A DNA stretch of 64,000 bases from Nocardiopsis potens DSM 45234 (GCF_000341105.1 NZ_ANBB01000021.1:1-64000); one strand, 5' to 3'. Shown: positions 37,815 to 48,211, counted from the stretch's first letter. Notes: generated by a model from the sequence alone, not told the origin. Made by a program: numbers and translations.

Positions 37815-39347
37815 TCAGCGCCGGGGCGGCCCGCCCGGCGGGACCACCGGGAGGCCTGCGGGGGCGCCCTGCTCCAGCAGGCGCAGCACCGCACCGGTGT
37901 CCATGTGCTCCGCGACCAGGTCGCCCAGCGCGTCCAGGCGGGCGGCGCGGGCGGCCGCGAAGTCGGTGCCGGGGGCGGGGCGGAACGCGCTCCCCGCCGC
38001 GGCGGCCACGTCGGCGAGGAAGGCCCGGCGGAACCCGTCGTTCTCGAAGGCGCCGTGCCAGGTGGTCCCCCACACCGCGCCGCTCCGGCAGCCGTCCAGG
38101 AACGGCTCCGGCGCCCCGGCGTCGGACCAGTCGGTCTCCACCCGGCCGTGGTGGATCTCGTAGGCCCGGACGTCCTCGCCGTAGGCGGTGCCGCGCGGCC
38201 GGGCCAGGGTCTTCTCCGCCGCGAAGCGGACCGCCGCGGGCAGCAGGCCGAGCCCCGGCACGGTCCCGGCCCCCGATTCCACGTCGTCGGTGATGGTGCG
38301 GGCGAGCATCTGGAACCCGCCGCAGATGCCCAGCACCGGGCGGCCCCGGCGGGCCCGGTCTGCGACGGCGGCGTCCAGTCCGCGCCCGCGCATCCAGTCC
38401 AGGTCGGCCACGGTGGCCCGGCTGCCGGGCAGGATCACCAGGTCGGCGCCGTCCAGCTCGTGCGGGGCGGTGGCGAACCGGACGTCCACCCCCGGTTCGA
38501 CGGTGAGCGCGTCGACGTCGGTGAAGTTGCTGATCCGCGGGGTGCGCACCACCGCCACCCGCAGGGCGGTCCCGGTGACCGGCGGCGCGGCGGGCCCCCG
38601 GTCCACGCTGAGCGCCAGCGAGTCCTCGACGTCCAGCCACAGCCCGTCCAGCCAGGGCAGCACCCCTAGCACCGGGCGCCCGGTGAGGTCGCGGAGCATG
38701 TCCAGGCCGGGTTCGAGCAGCTCCCGCGCGCCGCGGAACTTGTTCACCGCGAACCCGGCGATCAGCGCCTGGTCCGCCGGCTCCAGCAGGGCCAGGGTGC
38801 CGTGCATCGCCGCGAACACCCCGCCCCGGTCGATGTCGCCGACCAGCAGCACCGGCAGGTCCGCCGCGCGCGCCAGGCCCATGTTGGCGATGTCCCCGTC
38901 GCGCAGGTTGATCTCCGCCGGGCTGCCCGCGCCCTCGCAGATCACCGCGTCGTAGTCGGCGCGCAGCTCGGCCAGCGACTCCAGCGCCACCTCGCGCAGC
39001 CGCTCCTTGTAGTCCCGGTAGCTCAGCGCGTCGGCCTCGCCGATCGGCCGCCCGCGCACCACGACCTGGCTGCTCCGGTCGCCGCCGGGTTTGAGCAGCA
39101 CCGGGTTCATCGCCGCGCACGGCTCCACCCCGGCCGCGGCGGCCTGCATGGCCTGCGCCCGGCCGATCTCCGCGCCGTCCGGGGCGACCACCGAGTTGAG
39201 CGACATGTTCTGCGCCTTGAACGGCGCGACCTTCACCCCCTGCCGGGCCAGCCACCGGCACAGCCCGGCGGTGACCACGCTCTTGCCCGCGTCGGAGGTG
39301 GTGCCCGCGACGAGCAGCGCCGGGGCGGCGCCTCCCGCCCCGCTCAC
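37815..39347 (-). CDS. cobQ: cobyric acid synthase
   Basis: The 510-residue amidotransferase adds four amides (b, d, e, g) to adenosylcobyrinate a,c-diamide. The N-terminal ATP domain carries [14 protein letters not shown] and KAQNMSLNS. The C-terminal glutaminase carries the nucleophile Cys342 in GICGGFQML and the [10 protein letters not shown] His segment. Length and motifs are standard. The start overlaps the end of cobD by 4 bp (39344-39347), so cobD and cobQ are translated together with cobD first. Confidence 0.96.
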   Translation of the reverse strand: MSGAGGAAPALLVAGTTSDAGKSVVTAGLCRWLARQGVKVAPFKAQNMSLNSVVAPDGAEIGRAQAMQAAAAGVEPCAAMNPVLLKPGGDRSSQVVVRGRPIGEADALSYRDYKERLREVALESLAELRADYDAVICEGAGSPAEINLRDGDIANMGLARAADLPVLLVGDIDRGGVFAAMHGTLALLEPADQALIAGFAVNKFRGARELLEPGLDMLRDLTGRPVLGVLPWLDGLWLDVEDSLALSVDRGPAAPPVTGTALRVAVVRTPRISNFTDVDALTVEPGVDVRFATAPHELDGADLVILPGSRATVADLDWMRGRGLDAAVADRARRGRPVLGICGGFQMLARTITDDVESGAGTVPGLGLLPAAVRFAAEKTLARPRGTAYGEDVRAYEIHHGRVETDWSDAGAPEPFLDGCRSGAVWGTTWHGAFENDGFRRAFLADVAAAAGSAFRPAPGTDFAAARAARLDALGDLVAEHMDTGAVLRLLEQGAPAGLPVVPPGGPPRR

Positions 39348-40327
39348 CGCCGCCCCCTTCCGCGGTGCGCGCCGGGCGCCCGCTCAGGGATCCCGGCCGC
39401 GGCGAGCGCGGCCAGGCCGGCCGAGGCGGCGTCCACGATGCCGGCCAGCCGGATCGCGCGGCGCAGGTCGGCGGGGCCGGGAGGCCGCCCGTCGCCCAGT
39501 TCGGGGCGGTGCTCGACCCGGTCGCCGTACCGGTTGGCGCCGCCCAGGCGCAGGTCCAGGGCGCCGGCGAAGGCCGCCTCGCAGTGGCCGGCGTTGGGGC
39601 TGGGATGGCGGTGCCCGTACCGGGCGGTGACCGCCAGGGCGCGCCGGGCGTCCCCGCCGACCAGCGGCGCGGCGGCGCAGGCCAGCAGCGCGGTGAGCCG
39701 GGCCGGCGCCCACCCCGCGACGTCGTCCAGGCGCGCCGAGGCCGAGCCGAACCGCTGGTAGCGCTCGGAGCGGTGGCCGACCATGGCGTCCAGGGTGTTG
39801 GCCGCACGGTGGCCGAGCAGTCCGGGCAGGCCCAGCAGGGCGCCCCACACGTGCCCGCCGACGGCCGCGTCCGAGGTGTTCTCCGCGACCGACTCGACGG
39901 CGGCGCGGGCGATCCCCTTGCCGTCCAGGGCGGAGGGGTCCCGCCCGCACAGCCCGGGCAGCCTGCGGCGGGCCTCGTCGAGGTCGCCCGCCTCCAGGGC
40001 ATCGGCGATCCGCCCGGCCTCCCTGCGCAGCATGGCGCCGCCGGAGACCGCCCAGGTGCCCGCGGCGGTGGCCGCGGCGCGCGCCCCCGGGCCGGACGCC
40101 CGCTCGGCCAGTGCCCCCAGCGCGGCGGCGGAGCCCACCGCCGCGGCGGTGAACAGGGCGCCGCTCGCCCGCGACGGCCGGTACAGCGCCCGCTCCAGGC
40201 GGGCCGCCGCGGCCCCGAACAGCGCGACGGGGTGCCCCCGCCTCGGGTCGGGCACGGCCCGGTCGAGCACGGCCCCGGTGATCAGACCCGCGGCGCGCGC
40301 GCCGCCGTCCGCCCTCTGCTTCGTCAC
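39344..40327 (-). CDS. cobD: adenosylcobinamide-phosphate synthase CobD/CbiB
   Basis: The 327-residue integral membrane enzyme joins the aminopropanol (phosphate) arm to adenosylcobyric acid. It has [23 protein letters not shown] at the start, [24 protein letters not shown] in the middle and [22 protein letters not shown]-like motifs, all typical of CbiB. Several hydrophobic helices are present though Ala-rich. The GTG at 40327 has no ribosome site; a TACCGT box ends six bases before it, which suggests a leaderless transcript. It is the first gene of cobD-cobQ. Confidence 0.92.
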   Translation of the reverse strand: MTKQRADGGARAAGLITGAVLDRAVPDPRRGHPVALFGAAAARLERALYRPSRASGALFTAAAVGSAAALGALAERASGPGARAAATAAGTWAVSGGAMLRREAGRIADALEAGDLDEARRRLPGLCGRDPSALDGKGIARAAVESVAENTSDAAVGGHVWGALLGLPGLLGHRAANTLDAMVGHRSERYQRFGSASARLDDVAGWAPARLTALLACAAAPLVGGDARRALAVTARYGHRHPSPNAGHCEAAFAGALDLRLGGANRYGDRVEHRPELGDGRPPGPADLRRAIRLAGIVDAASAGLAALAAAGIPERAPGAHRGRGRR

Positions 40328-40333
40328 GGCACA

Positions 40334-40339
40334 ACGGTA
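40334..40339 (-). promoter_or_regulatory. -10 box for leaderless cobD-cobQ
   Basis: The minus strand reads TACCGT, six bases before the cobD GTG. This is the distance expected if transcription starts at the initiation codon. The -35 is unclear. Confidence 0.35.
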
Positions 40340-40498
40340 GCGCCACCGCGCCCTGCTCCCCCGCACCACGATCAGGCCAAGTGGCGGCAAAGCCGGTTTG
40401 CCCGGACACCCGGGGGAGCATGATCACCGCACGCGTCGCGCCCTCCCCGCCGTACGCACGGACCGGCCCCGTCCGGACGGGACGGAGAGGAGGAGCGG

Positions 40499-40558
40499 AT
40501 GACGCTGCTGTCGGCCTTCGAGGCCCTCGCCGTCCTGGGCGTCTGGTGGATCTTCTGA
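40499..40558 (+). CDS. 19-residue hydrophobic peptide (candidate small protein)
   Basis: The ORF is 19 codons long and encodes MTLLSAFEALAVLGVWWIF. It is preceded by a purine-rich GGAGAGGAGGAG about 4 nt before the ATG, one of the strongest ribosome sites in the window, and all 18 sense codons after the ATG end in G or C. The peptide could span a membrane once. It is divergent from cobD and lies 325 bp before a tRNA. It is too short for usual gene callers. It could be a tiny membrane protein or a leader peptide; no family is recognised. Confidence 0.4.
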   Translation: MTLLSAFEALAVLGVWWIF

Positions 40559-40883
40559 CCTCCGGGACCCCCGCCGGGCGCCGCCCCGCCCCTCTGACTC
40601 GGCGAAACGCCCCCGACCTGCACCACGACAAGGGTTAATCACGGGTAACGTGTGGTCCGACGCCGATACCCGTCGTTTTGGTGAAGCCCGAGCACTAACG
40701 AGGCGCAACTACGATTGGCCGCAGTTGCTCTTGCTTTGCCCATCCTTGGGGCCCATCGCCCGAATACCGTAAGATGTCCCCGCAAGACTGCGGGGACCCC
40801 GGCACCGCCCGGGCCGGAGGCCCTCCCGTGGACCCCGCCGCCCCTGCAACGCAGACCCCCGCGGCAGGCCACAATTGAAACGC
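40559..40883 (+). promoter_or_regulatory. gene-free leader of tRNA-Arg with promoter and hairpin
   Basis: There is no coding signal. A promoter-like pair TTGGGG (40746-40751) and TAAGAT (40770-40775) with an 18-nt spacer lies about 110 bp before the tRNA. Overlapping the expected start is a 9-bp perfect stem with a 4-nt loop (40776-40797). The stretch 40640-40760 is noticeably more AT-rich than its surroundings. Confidence 0.4.
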
Positions 40884-40956
40884 GCACCCGTAGCTCAGTG
40901 GATAGAGCACCGGACTTCTAATCCGACGGCCGCAGGTTCGAATCCTGCCGGGTGCA
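40884..40956 (+). tRNA. tRNA-Arg (anticodon TCT)
   Basis: A 73-base cloverleaf with acceptor pairing GCACCCG/CGGGTGC and discriminator A; the CCA end is encoded (40957-40959). The anticodon loop CTTCTAA gives TCT (40917-40919), reading AGA and AGG. The T arm GCAGG-TTCGAAT-CCTGC is perfect. The first anticodon-stem pair appears to be a C-A mismatch. These codons are rare in this GC-rich genome. Confidence 0.97.
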
Positions 40957-40967
40957 CCAGCTCGACC

Positions 40968-40997
40968 AGGCGCTTTACCTCTCCGGGTAAGGCGCCT
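40968..40997 (+). terminator. tRNA-Arg terminator
   Basis: A 12-bp stem with one G-U pair and a 6-nt loop starts 9 bp after CCA and is followed by TCGTCTT. Confidence 0.8.
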
Positions 40998-41052
40998 TCG
41001 TCTTAGGGGCCGCAGTCCGCCGCTCCCGCCGCCCGGCCTCCGGCCGGGGACG

Positions 41053-41526
41053 TCACCGGGGCTCGGGGCGGACCGGTTCCACCGCCGGGGCCCTGCGGTG
41101 CTCGTAGACCACGCTGGTCTCGACGTCGGCGACCTCGGGGCGCTGGGTCAGCCGGTCGATGACGAAGGCGTACAGGCCGTCCGTGTCGGCCACCGCGACG
41201 TGCAGCAGGAAGTCCTGCCGCCCCGATGTGACGAACAGCCCCACGGTCTCGGGCAGCCGCGACACCCATTCCCGGAAGCCCTCGATGTTGCGGCGGGAGG
41301 GCGGCCGGATCCGGACCGAGATCATCGCCTGGACCGAGCGCCCCAGCCGCCCGAGGTCGACGTCGGCGCGGTAGCCGCGGATGACGCCCTTCTCCCGCAG
41401 CGCCCGCACCCGCTCCAGCGACGTGGAGGGGGCGACGCCCGCCGCGGCGGCGAGGTCGCGGTTGGTCTGCCGAGCATCCTTCTGCAACTCCCGCAGGATC
41501 AGCCGGTCGAGTTCGTCCAAGTCCAT
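41053..41526 (-). CDS. Lrp/AsnC family transcriptional regulator
   Basis: The 157-residue regulator has an N-terminal winged helix-turn-helix (LDRLILRELQKDARQTNRDLAAAAGVAPST, residues 5-35). A C-terminal RAM/AsnC ligand-binding domain follows (VSRLPETVGLFVTSGRQDFLLHVAVADTDGLYAFV). Such proteins form octamers that sense amino acids. It is divergent from the DUF2000 gene; the 128-bp gap has TCATGGCGCATG-type partial dyads that could be its own operator. The likely target is therefore the adjacent DUF2000 gene, an inference from orientation. Confidence 0.93.
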   Translation of the reverse strand: MDLDELDRLILRELQKDARQTNRDLAAAAGVAPSTSLERVRALREKGVIRGYRADVDLGRLGRSVQAMISVRIRPPSRRNIEGFREWVSRLPETVGLFVTSGRQDFLLHVAVADTDGLYAFVIDRLTQRPEVADVETSVVYEHRRAPAVEPVRPEPR

Positions 41527-41654
41527 CGAAACCGCCTCTCTGCCGAACTTCGTTCGCCTCTGCTTTCATCATGGCGCATGTTCATCTAGCGTCATGCCGA
41601 TCCGACACAGGATGTTCGTCGATCTTCCGTCTTCGCACCGCAGAGGGGACCACC

Positions 41655-42146
41655 ATGCCCGACCGCCTCACCGCGACCGCCCCGGCCCGCTTCGAGCTCG
41701 CGCCGGAGGACATCCGCCCCGACCTGTCCACCCGGGAGGCCCGGGTCAAGTGGGTGATGGTCATCGACCCGGCGCTGGGTCCCGGCCTGATCGCCAACAC
41801 CGCGGGCTGCCTGGCCGCCGCCGTCGGCAAGGAGCTCCCCGGGATCATCGGCCCGGGGGCCGAGGACGCCTCCGGCGCGGACCACCCGGGGCTGCCCTGG
41901 ACCGGGTGCAGCGTGCTCGGCGCCGACCCCGCCACGCTGCGCGCCGTGCGCGACAAGGCGCGGGCGAAGTCCGGGGTGCACGTCGTGGACATGCCCCGCT
42001 CGGCCCAGGCGGCCAACGTCTACACCCGCTATGTGGAGGCGCTGGCCGAGATCGGCACCGAGGAGATCGAGTACCAGGGGATCAGCCTGCTCGGCCCGCG
42101 CAACAAGGTCGCCAAGCTCACCGGCCGCCTCCCGCTGCTGGCCTGA
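41655..42146 (+). CDS. DUF2000 domain protein
   Basis: The 163-residue protein carries DUF2000, a PTH2-like fold of unknown role. Typical motifs are VKWVMVIDPALGPGLIANTAGCLAAAVGKELPGIIG and NKVAKLTGRLPLL at the end. The ATG at 41655 is chosen over an upstream ATG because its first ~28 residues look non-coding. It is probably controlled by the divergent Lrp-type regulator. The pairing of DUF2000 with AsnC-type regulators is frequent, but no reaction is known to me. Confidence 0.85.
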   Translation: MPDRLTATAPARFELAPEDIRPDLSTREARVKWVMVIDPALGPGLIANTAGCLAAAVGKELPGIIGPGAEDASGADHPGLPWTGCSVLGADPATLRAVRDKARAKSGVHVVDMPRSAQAANVYTRYVEALAEIGTEEIEYQGISLLGPRNKVAKLTGRLPLLA

Positions 42147-42204
42147 TGGGGCGCACCGGGGCGGCGCGGGCTTGACCGGCGGCTTCACCGGTACGACCCC
42201 AAGA

Positions 42205-42234
42205 TTGGAACAACTCAAGAAAAAGTGCTTTACT
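42205..42234 (+). promoter_or_regulatory. furA-katA promoter and AT-rich operator
   Basis: TTGGAA (42205-42210), an 18-nt spacer and TTTACT (42229-42234) form a good promoter; the ATG comes 7 nt after the -10, so the message is probably leaderless. The A-rich spacer CAACTCAAGAAAAAG stands out from the GC-rich surroundings and is a likely FurA binding site. Confidence 0.6.
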
Positions 42235-42241
42235 GGGCCCC

Positions 42242-42661
42242 ATGCACCAGACCGACACCGAAGCCGACCTCCGCGCGGCTTCGCTTCGTGTGACCGGGCC
42301 CCGGGTCGCGGTACTGGAGGCCGTCGGAGCCCATCCGCACTCCGACGCCTCCACCGTTCTCCGGCTGGCCCGTACCCGACTCGGTGCGGTGTCCACCCAA
42401 GCGGTGTACGACGTCCTCAAGGCCCTGACCGAGGCGGGGCTCCTGCGGCGCATCGAGCCGGAAGGGTCGCCGGCGCGCTACGAGCGGCGCGTGGGCGACA
42501 ACCACCACCACGTGATCTGCCGCAGCTGCGGCACGATCTCGGACGTGGACTGCGCCACGGGGTCGGCCCCCTGCCTCGAGGGCTCGGACGACCACGGCTT
42601 CGCCATCGACGAGGTCGAGGTCACCTACTGGGGCATGTGCCCTGCGTGTCAAGAGGCCTGA
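42242..42661 (+). CDS. furA: Fur-family peroxide-sensing repressor (FurA/CatR)
   Basis: The 139-residue Fur-family regulator sits directly before a catalase, the arrangement of redox-sensing FurA/CatR in actinobacteria. A helix-turn-helix ([26 protein letters not shown]) is followed by the metal-rich dimer domain ([20 protein letters not shown]) and a C-terminal CPACQ pair that with CRSC could bind structural zinc. It is expected to repress itself and katA and to lose DNA binding when oxidised. The ATG at 42242 has no ribosome site and fits leaderless translation. katA starts 52 bp after its stop, so they are cotranscribed. Confidence 0.9.
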   Translation: MHQTDTEADLRAASLRVTGPRVAVLEAVGAHPHSDASTVLRLARTRLGAVSTQAVYDVLKALTEAGLLRRIEPEGSPARYERRVGDNHHHVICRSCGTISDVDCATGSAPCLEGSDDHGFAIDEVEVTYWGMCPACQEA

Positions 42662-42713
42662 CACGCCAGTGCCGTCCGCGGTGCTGAAGTCTTCTCCCAA
42701 GGAACAGGAATCC

Positions 42714-44183
<1,470 letters not shown>

Positions 44184-44198
44184 GAAGGTCCGGCGTGA

Positions 44199-44218
44199 GG
44201 TGCCGTTAGACCGGCACC
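44199..44218 (+). terminator. first hairpin after katA
   Basis: A 7-bp stem with a 6-nt loop lies 15 bp after the katA stop. It precedes the longer hairpin and may be part of one double terminator. Confidence 0.5.
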
Positions 44219-44231
44219 GACGCACGTGAAA

Positions 44232-44264
44232 GGGCCGGCGTGGTCTTCCCGACCACGCCGGCCC
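44232..44264 (+). terminator. main katA terminator
   Basis: A perfect 14-bp GC stem with a 5-nt loop, followed by CTGCGTTTCC. Confidence 0.8.
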
Positions 44265-44299
44265 GCTGCGTTTCCCGGCCCTGCGCCCCTGCGGCCCCG

Positions 44300-44545
44300 G
44301 CCCGCCGGTCGGTCGTCCTTCGGGGGGAGGAGCCCGGCCTGCCCGAACATTCCGGCGGCGGCCCGGGCGCCGGGCGCGCCCGCGTCCAGGTCCGCGCCGC
44401 CCTCGACCGGCGCGGCCGCCACGGCGCCCTCGCCCTTGAACAGCGCCCCGGCCACCGGCGACCGGTCCCGGTCGCTGCGCAGGTCCACGTCGGCCCCCGC
44501 CCCGGGCGCCGCCGCCGGGAGGTCCGCGGGATCCGCAGCGCATGC
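44300..44545 (-). pseudogene. coding-like remnant on the minus strand
   Basis: Between the katA terminator and the first BCCT gene (44265-44683) there is no intact gene. One minus-strand frame, however, shows true coding periodicity over ~80 codons: almost every third base is G or C, while the second position is mixed, and it reads as an ordinary Asp/Gly/Ala-containing protein (segments DVDLRSDRDRSPVAGALFKG and AAAGMFGQAGLLPPKDDRPA). There is no plausible start codon or ribosome site at its head and no conserved ending. I cannot name a family. It may be a decayed gene fragment or a short gene with an unusual start. Confidence 0.3.
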
Positions 44546-44683
44546 GGAGAAGGGGGTGCGCGGTCTATGATCCGTGGAGTCCGGACCGGAAAGCGCGGGC
44601 ACCGGAATGCAATTCGGCACCGGACGGGCCGCCGGCGGCGGTTCCGGTGCGGGGGGCGCCGGGAATCCGAGGAGGGAAGCCCC

Positions 44684-46291
44684 ATCTCTCGCATCAGAGA
44701 CCATATCCGCAGGCACACCAACCCTTCGGTCTTCTTCGCCTCCGGGGCGCTGGTCCTCGTTTTCTGCATCGTCGGGGTGGTCGAACCGGAGCGCTTCAAA
44801 GCCGCCGCCCTCTCGCTCCGCTCCGCGATCGGAACCCATTTCGGCTGGTTCTACGTGCTGTCCGCGGCGCTTTTCCTCGGGCTGGCGCTGTGGCTGATGA
44901 TGAGCCGGTTCGGGCGGCTGCGGCTCGGGCCGGACAGCGCCCGGCCCGAATTCGGGTTCCCCTCCTGGATCGCGATGATCTTCACCGCCGGAATGGGCAT
45001 CGGCCTGGTCACCTACGGCGTGTACGAGCCGGTCATGCACACCGGCGACCCGTTCGTCTCCGAGTCGGGCGAGCCCGCGACCACCGCGATGCGCTACACC
45101 CTGTTCCACTGGGGCCTGCACCCGTGGGCGATCTACGTCGTGCCGGGCCTGGCCCTGGGCTACTTCTGCTTCCGCAAGGGCCTGCCGATGCGCCCGGCCT
45201 CCGCGCTCTACCCGCTGATCGGCGACCGGATCAACGGCTGGATCGGCAACCTGATCGACATCCTGGCCGTGTTCACCACCCTGGTCGGCATCGCCACCTC
45301 GCTCGGCCTGGGCACCCGCCAGATCGGCAGCGGGCTGTCCGGCGCCTTCGGACTGCACGACGGCGCCGCGCTGCACCTGCTGATCATCGCCGCGGTGACC
45401 GCGGTCGCCGTGGCCAGCGTGCTGGCCGGGCTGGACCGGGGCATCCGCCGGATGGCCGTGCTCACCCTTTGGACGGCGGGCGCCCTGCTCGCGGTGACCG
45501 CCGCGCTCGGCCCCAGGCTCTTCATGGTCGGCGCCGCGGTCAGCGGCCTGGGCGAGTACCTGCAGAACATCGTGGAGATGAGCCTGACCTTCGTGCCGCC
45601 CGGCACCGACCCGCAGGCGCAGGAGTTCTCCAGCCGGTGGACCCTGTTCTACTGGGGCTGGTGGGTCTCCTGGTCGCCGTTCGTCGGCATGTTCCTGGCC
45701 CGGATCTCCTACGGCCGCACCGTCCGCGAGTTCATCGCGGCCTGCCTGTTCGCCCCGCTGACGATCTCCGTCCTCTGGTTCGGCGTGTTCGGCGGCGCCG
45801 GCATCTTCCACCGCCTCCAGGACGGCGCCCCCGCGGCCGGCGGCCCCGGGGCGGCCCTCTTCGGGCTGCTGCACGCCCTCGGGCTCCCCGAGCCCGCCTA
45901 CGCGGCGCTCGTCGTGTTCGCCATCATCGTGCTGGCCGCGTTCTACATCACCTCGGCCGACTCGGCCTCCCTGGTGGTGGACATGCTCACCAACGGCGGC
46001 GACCCGCACCCGGTCCGGCTGCAGCGGGTCTTCTGGTCCTCGCTGATCGGGCTGATCGCCGTCGTGCTGCTGGTCGCCGGCGGCGACGCGGCGGTGCAGG
46101 CGCTCGAAGCCGCCGCGGTCTGCGCCGCGCTGCCGTTCTGCGCGGTGCTGGTGCTGATGGCGGTGAGCCTGGTGACCGCCGTGCGGCGGGACGGCGCGGA
46201 CGCCGCGGAGGGCTCCCCGGAGCCGCGGCGCCCGCGGACGATGCGCACCGACCCCTCCGGGCCGCCGGACGCGCCGCGGCGACGGCAATGA
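44684..46291 (+). CDS. BCCT family osmolyte transporter, apparent ATC start
   Basis: The 535-residue, 12-helix betaine/carnitine/choline transporter is sodium- or proton-coupled and imports compatible solutes. The BCCT tryptophan-rich helix is present (FYWGWWVSWSPFVGMFLARISYGRTVREF), as are GMGIGLVTYGVYEP and ALYPLIGDRINGWIGNLIDI. Homology to the next gene begins exactly at an ATC codon (44684) that follows GGAGGG by 7 nt. No ATG, GTG or TTG fits: the nearest upstream ATG (44567) would add an Arg-rich nonsense tail. I infer a non-canonical ATC start. The long C-terminal tails of regulated BetP-type members are absent. Confidence 0.85.
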   Translation: MSRIRDHIRRHTNPSVFFASGALVLVFCIVGVVEPERFKAAALSLRSAIGTHFGWFYVLSAALFLGLALWLMMSRFGRLRLGPDSARPEFGFPSWIAMIFTAGMGIGLVTYGVYEPVMHTGDPFVSESGEPATTAMRYTLFHWGLHPWAIYVVPGLALGYFCFRKGLPMRPASALYPLIGDRINGWIGNLIDILAVFTTLVGIATSLGLGTRQIGSGLSGAFGLHDGAALHLLIIAAVTAVAVASVLAGLDRGIRRMAVLTLWTAGALLAVTAALGPRLFMVGAAVSGLGEYLQNIVEMSLTFVPPGTDPQAQEFSSRWTLFYWGWWVSWSPFVGMFLARISYGRTVREFIAACLFAPLTISVLWFGVFGGAGIFHRLQDGAPAAGGPGAALFGLLHALGLPEPAYAALVVFAIIVLAAFYITSADSASLVVDMLTNGGDPHPVRLQRVFWSSLIGLIAVVLLVAGGDAAVQALEAAAVCAALPFCAVLVLMAVSLVTAVRRDGADAAEGSPEPRRPRTMRTDPSGPPDAPRRRQ

Positions 46292-46557
46292 TCCCCCATC
46301 GAACACATCAAAATGCCATAACCGATGGCCGCACTCTGTGTACCCGGCCTGTTCCGCACTCCTAGGCTTCTTATGGCGGAGCCGAACGGCCGCCCGAAGC
46401 CCATTGCACGACAACCCACCGATTCACAACCGGATATCCGGAAGCCCTGATCCGGACAGCGCGGTCGACCCCGTACTTCTCAGCGGCGGATTCCGCTCCG
46501 TCCCGGCCGTACGCGCGTCCGGGGAGCGGCCCGCCGGATTCCTGAGGAGGGGTAACC

Positions 46558-48207
46558 ATCTCTCGTTTAACGTCCTATCTCCGCGAGCACACCAACCCCC
46601 CGGTGTTCTTCATCGCGGGCGCCGTGGTCCTGGCCTTCATCGCGGTGGGCATCGCCGTACCCGAGCGGCTCGGCGAGATCACCGTCGCGGTGCGCGACGG
46701 GATCGGGCAGAACTTCGGCTGGATCTACGTCTTCTCCACCACGGTCTTCCTGGTGCTGTCGATCTGGCTGCTGTTCAGCCGGTTCGGCTCGATCCGCCTG
46801 GGCCCCGACTCGTCCCGGCCGGAGTTCACCACCGTCGCCTGGTTCGCCATGCTGTTCACCGCCGGCATGGGCATCGGCCTGGTGTTCTACGGGGTGTACG
46901 AGCCCTCGCTGCACATGCACGACCCGTTCATCACCGCCTCCGGCGACCCGCAGACCACCGCGATGCAGTACACCCTGTTCCACTGGGGCCTGCACCCGTG
47001 GGCGATCTACATCGTGCTCGGGCTCGCGCTGGGCTACTTCTGCTTCCGCAAGGGCCTGCCGATGCGCCCCGCCTCGGCGCTCTACCCGCTGATCGGGGAC
47101 CGGATCCACGGCTGGATCGGCAACCTGATCGACATCCTGGCCGTGTTCGGCACCCTGTTCGGCCTGGCCACCTCGCTCGGCCTGGGCACGCAGCAGATCA
47201 GCTACGGCCTGAACCACGTGTTCGGCCTCCCCGACGGCCAGCTCATGCAGATCGCCATCATCTGCGTGATCACCGCGATCGCGGTGACCAGTGTCGTCGC
47301 CGGCGTCGACAAGGGCATCCGGCGCCTGGCCGTGACCAACATGTGGATGGCCGCGGTGCTCCTGCTGGTGATGTTCCTGCTCGGCCCGAAGCTGTTCATG
47401 ATCAGCATGATGTCCACCGGGCTGGGCGAGTACCTGCAGAACATCGTGCAGATGAGCCTGAGCTTCTTCTCCCCGCAGGGCGACCCGGACGCCAAGGCCT
47501 TCTCCGAGGGCTGGTCCATCTTCTACTGGGGCTGGTGGATCTCCTGGTCCCCGTTCGTGGGCATGTTCCTGGCCCGGATCTCCTACGGCCGCACCGTCCG
47601 CGAGTTCATCGCGGCCAGCCTGTTCGCCCCGCTCGGGGTCAGCGTCATCTGGTTCGGCGTGTTCGGCGGCACCGGCATGTTCTACGACGAGGCCACCGGG
47701 GGCGCCATCTCCGGGGTGGACAACGAGGGCGCGGCCACCTTCGCCCTGATCGACTCCTTCCCGCTGCCCACCGCGGTGCTGCAGCTGGTGGCGCTGCTGA
47801 CCATCCTCGTGGTCGCCATCTTCTTCATCACCTCCTCCGACTCCGGCTCGCTGGTGGTGGACATGCTGACCAACGGCGGCGACCCGCACCCGGTCCGCGC
47901 CCAGCGCATCTTCTGGGCCAGCATGGAGGGCGTGATCACCATCGTCCTGCTGGTCATCGGCGGATCGGCGGCGCTGACGGCACTGCAGGCGGCGGCGGTC
48001 TCCACCGGGCTCCCGTTCGCGATCGTCCTGCTCTTCATCGCCGCCGGGCTGCTGAAGGCGCTGGCCGCGGAGCGGACGGGGACCGCCCCGGTGGTCCGCG
48101 CCGGCTCCAAGGAGGCCGTCGAACGGGGCGACCGGATCCCGGTCGGCCGGAACGAAGAGGCGGAGTCCTCCGCAGAGGAGACCCCCGACCCCGACGAGGG
48201 AAAGTGA
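46558..48207 (+). CDS. BCCT family osmolyte transporter, second copy, apparent ATC start
   Basis: This 549-residue paralogue of the preceding transporter has strongly similar helices and the same signature (FYWGWWISWSPFVGMFLARISYGRTVREF). It lacks a long osmosensing C-terminal domain but has a ~35-residue acidic tail. As in its neighbour, GGAGGGG is followed after 7 nt by ATC TCT CG. An in-frame stop (TGA at 46543) just upstream rules out a longer protein. The next usable start (GTG at 46603) would delete SRLTSYLREHTNPP and has no ribosome site. A 266-bp gap with its own probable promoter separates it from the first copy. The Hsp20 gene follows within 5 bp. Confidence 0.88.
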   Translation: MSRLTSYLREHTNPPVFFIAGAVVLAFIAVGIAVPERLGEITVAVRDGIGQNFGWIYVFSTTVFLVLSIWLLFSRFGSIRLGPDSSRPEFTTVAWFAMLFTAGMGIGLVFYGVYEPSLHMHDPFITASGDPQTTAMQYTLFHWGLHPWAIYIVLGLALGYFCFRKGLPMRPASALYPLIGDRIHGWIGNLIDILAVFGTLFGLATSLGLGTQQISYGLNHVFGLPDGQLMQIAIICVITAIAVTSVVAGVDKGIRRLAVTNMWMAAVLLLVMFLLGPKLFMISMMSTGLGEYLQNIVQMSLSFFSPQGDPDAKAFSEGWSIFYWGWWISWSPFVGMFLARISYGRTVREFIAASLFAPLGVSVIWFGVFGGTGMFYDEATGGAISGVDNEGAATFALIDSFPLPTAVLQLVALLTILVVAIFFITSSDSGSLVVDMLTNGGDPHPVRAQRIFWASMEGVITIVLLVIGGSAALTALQAAAVSTGLPFAIVLLFIAAGLLKALAAERTGTAPVVRAGSKEAVERGDRIPVGRNEEAESSAEETPDPDEGK

Positions 48208-48211
48208 GGTG

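Noticed and set aside
40715-40921. A 68-codon ORF running into the tRNA
   Set aside because: It overlaps the tRNA gene, lacks a ribosome site and has no protein-like composition.
44567-44683. ATG 44567 as start of the first BCCT transporter
   Set aside because: It adds ~39 Arg-rich residues not found in the paralogue, and the ribosome site GGAGGG lies far downstream, right before the ATC.
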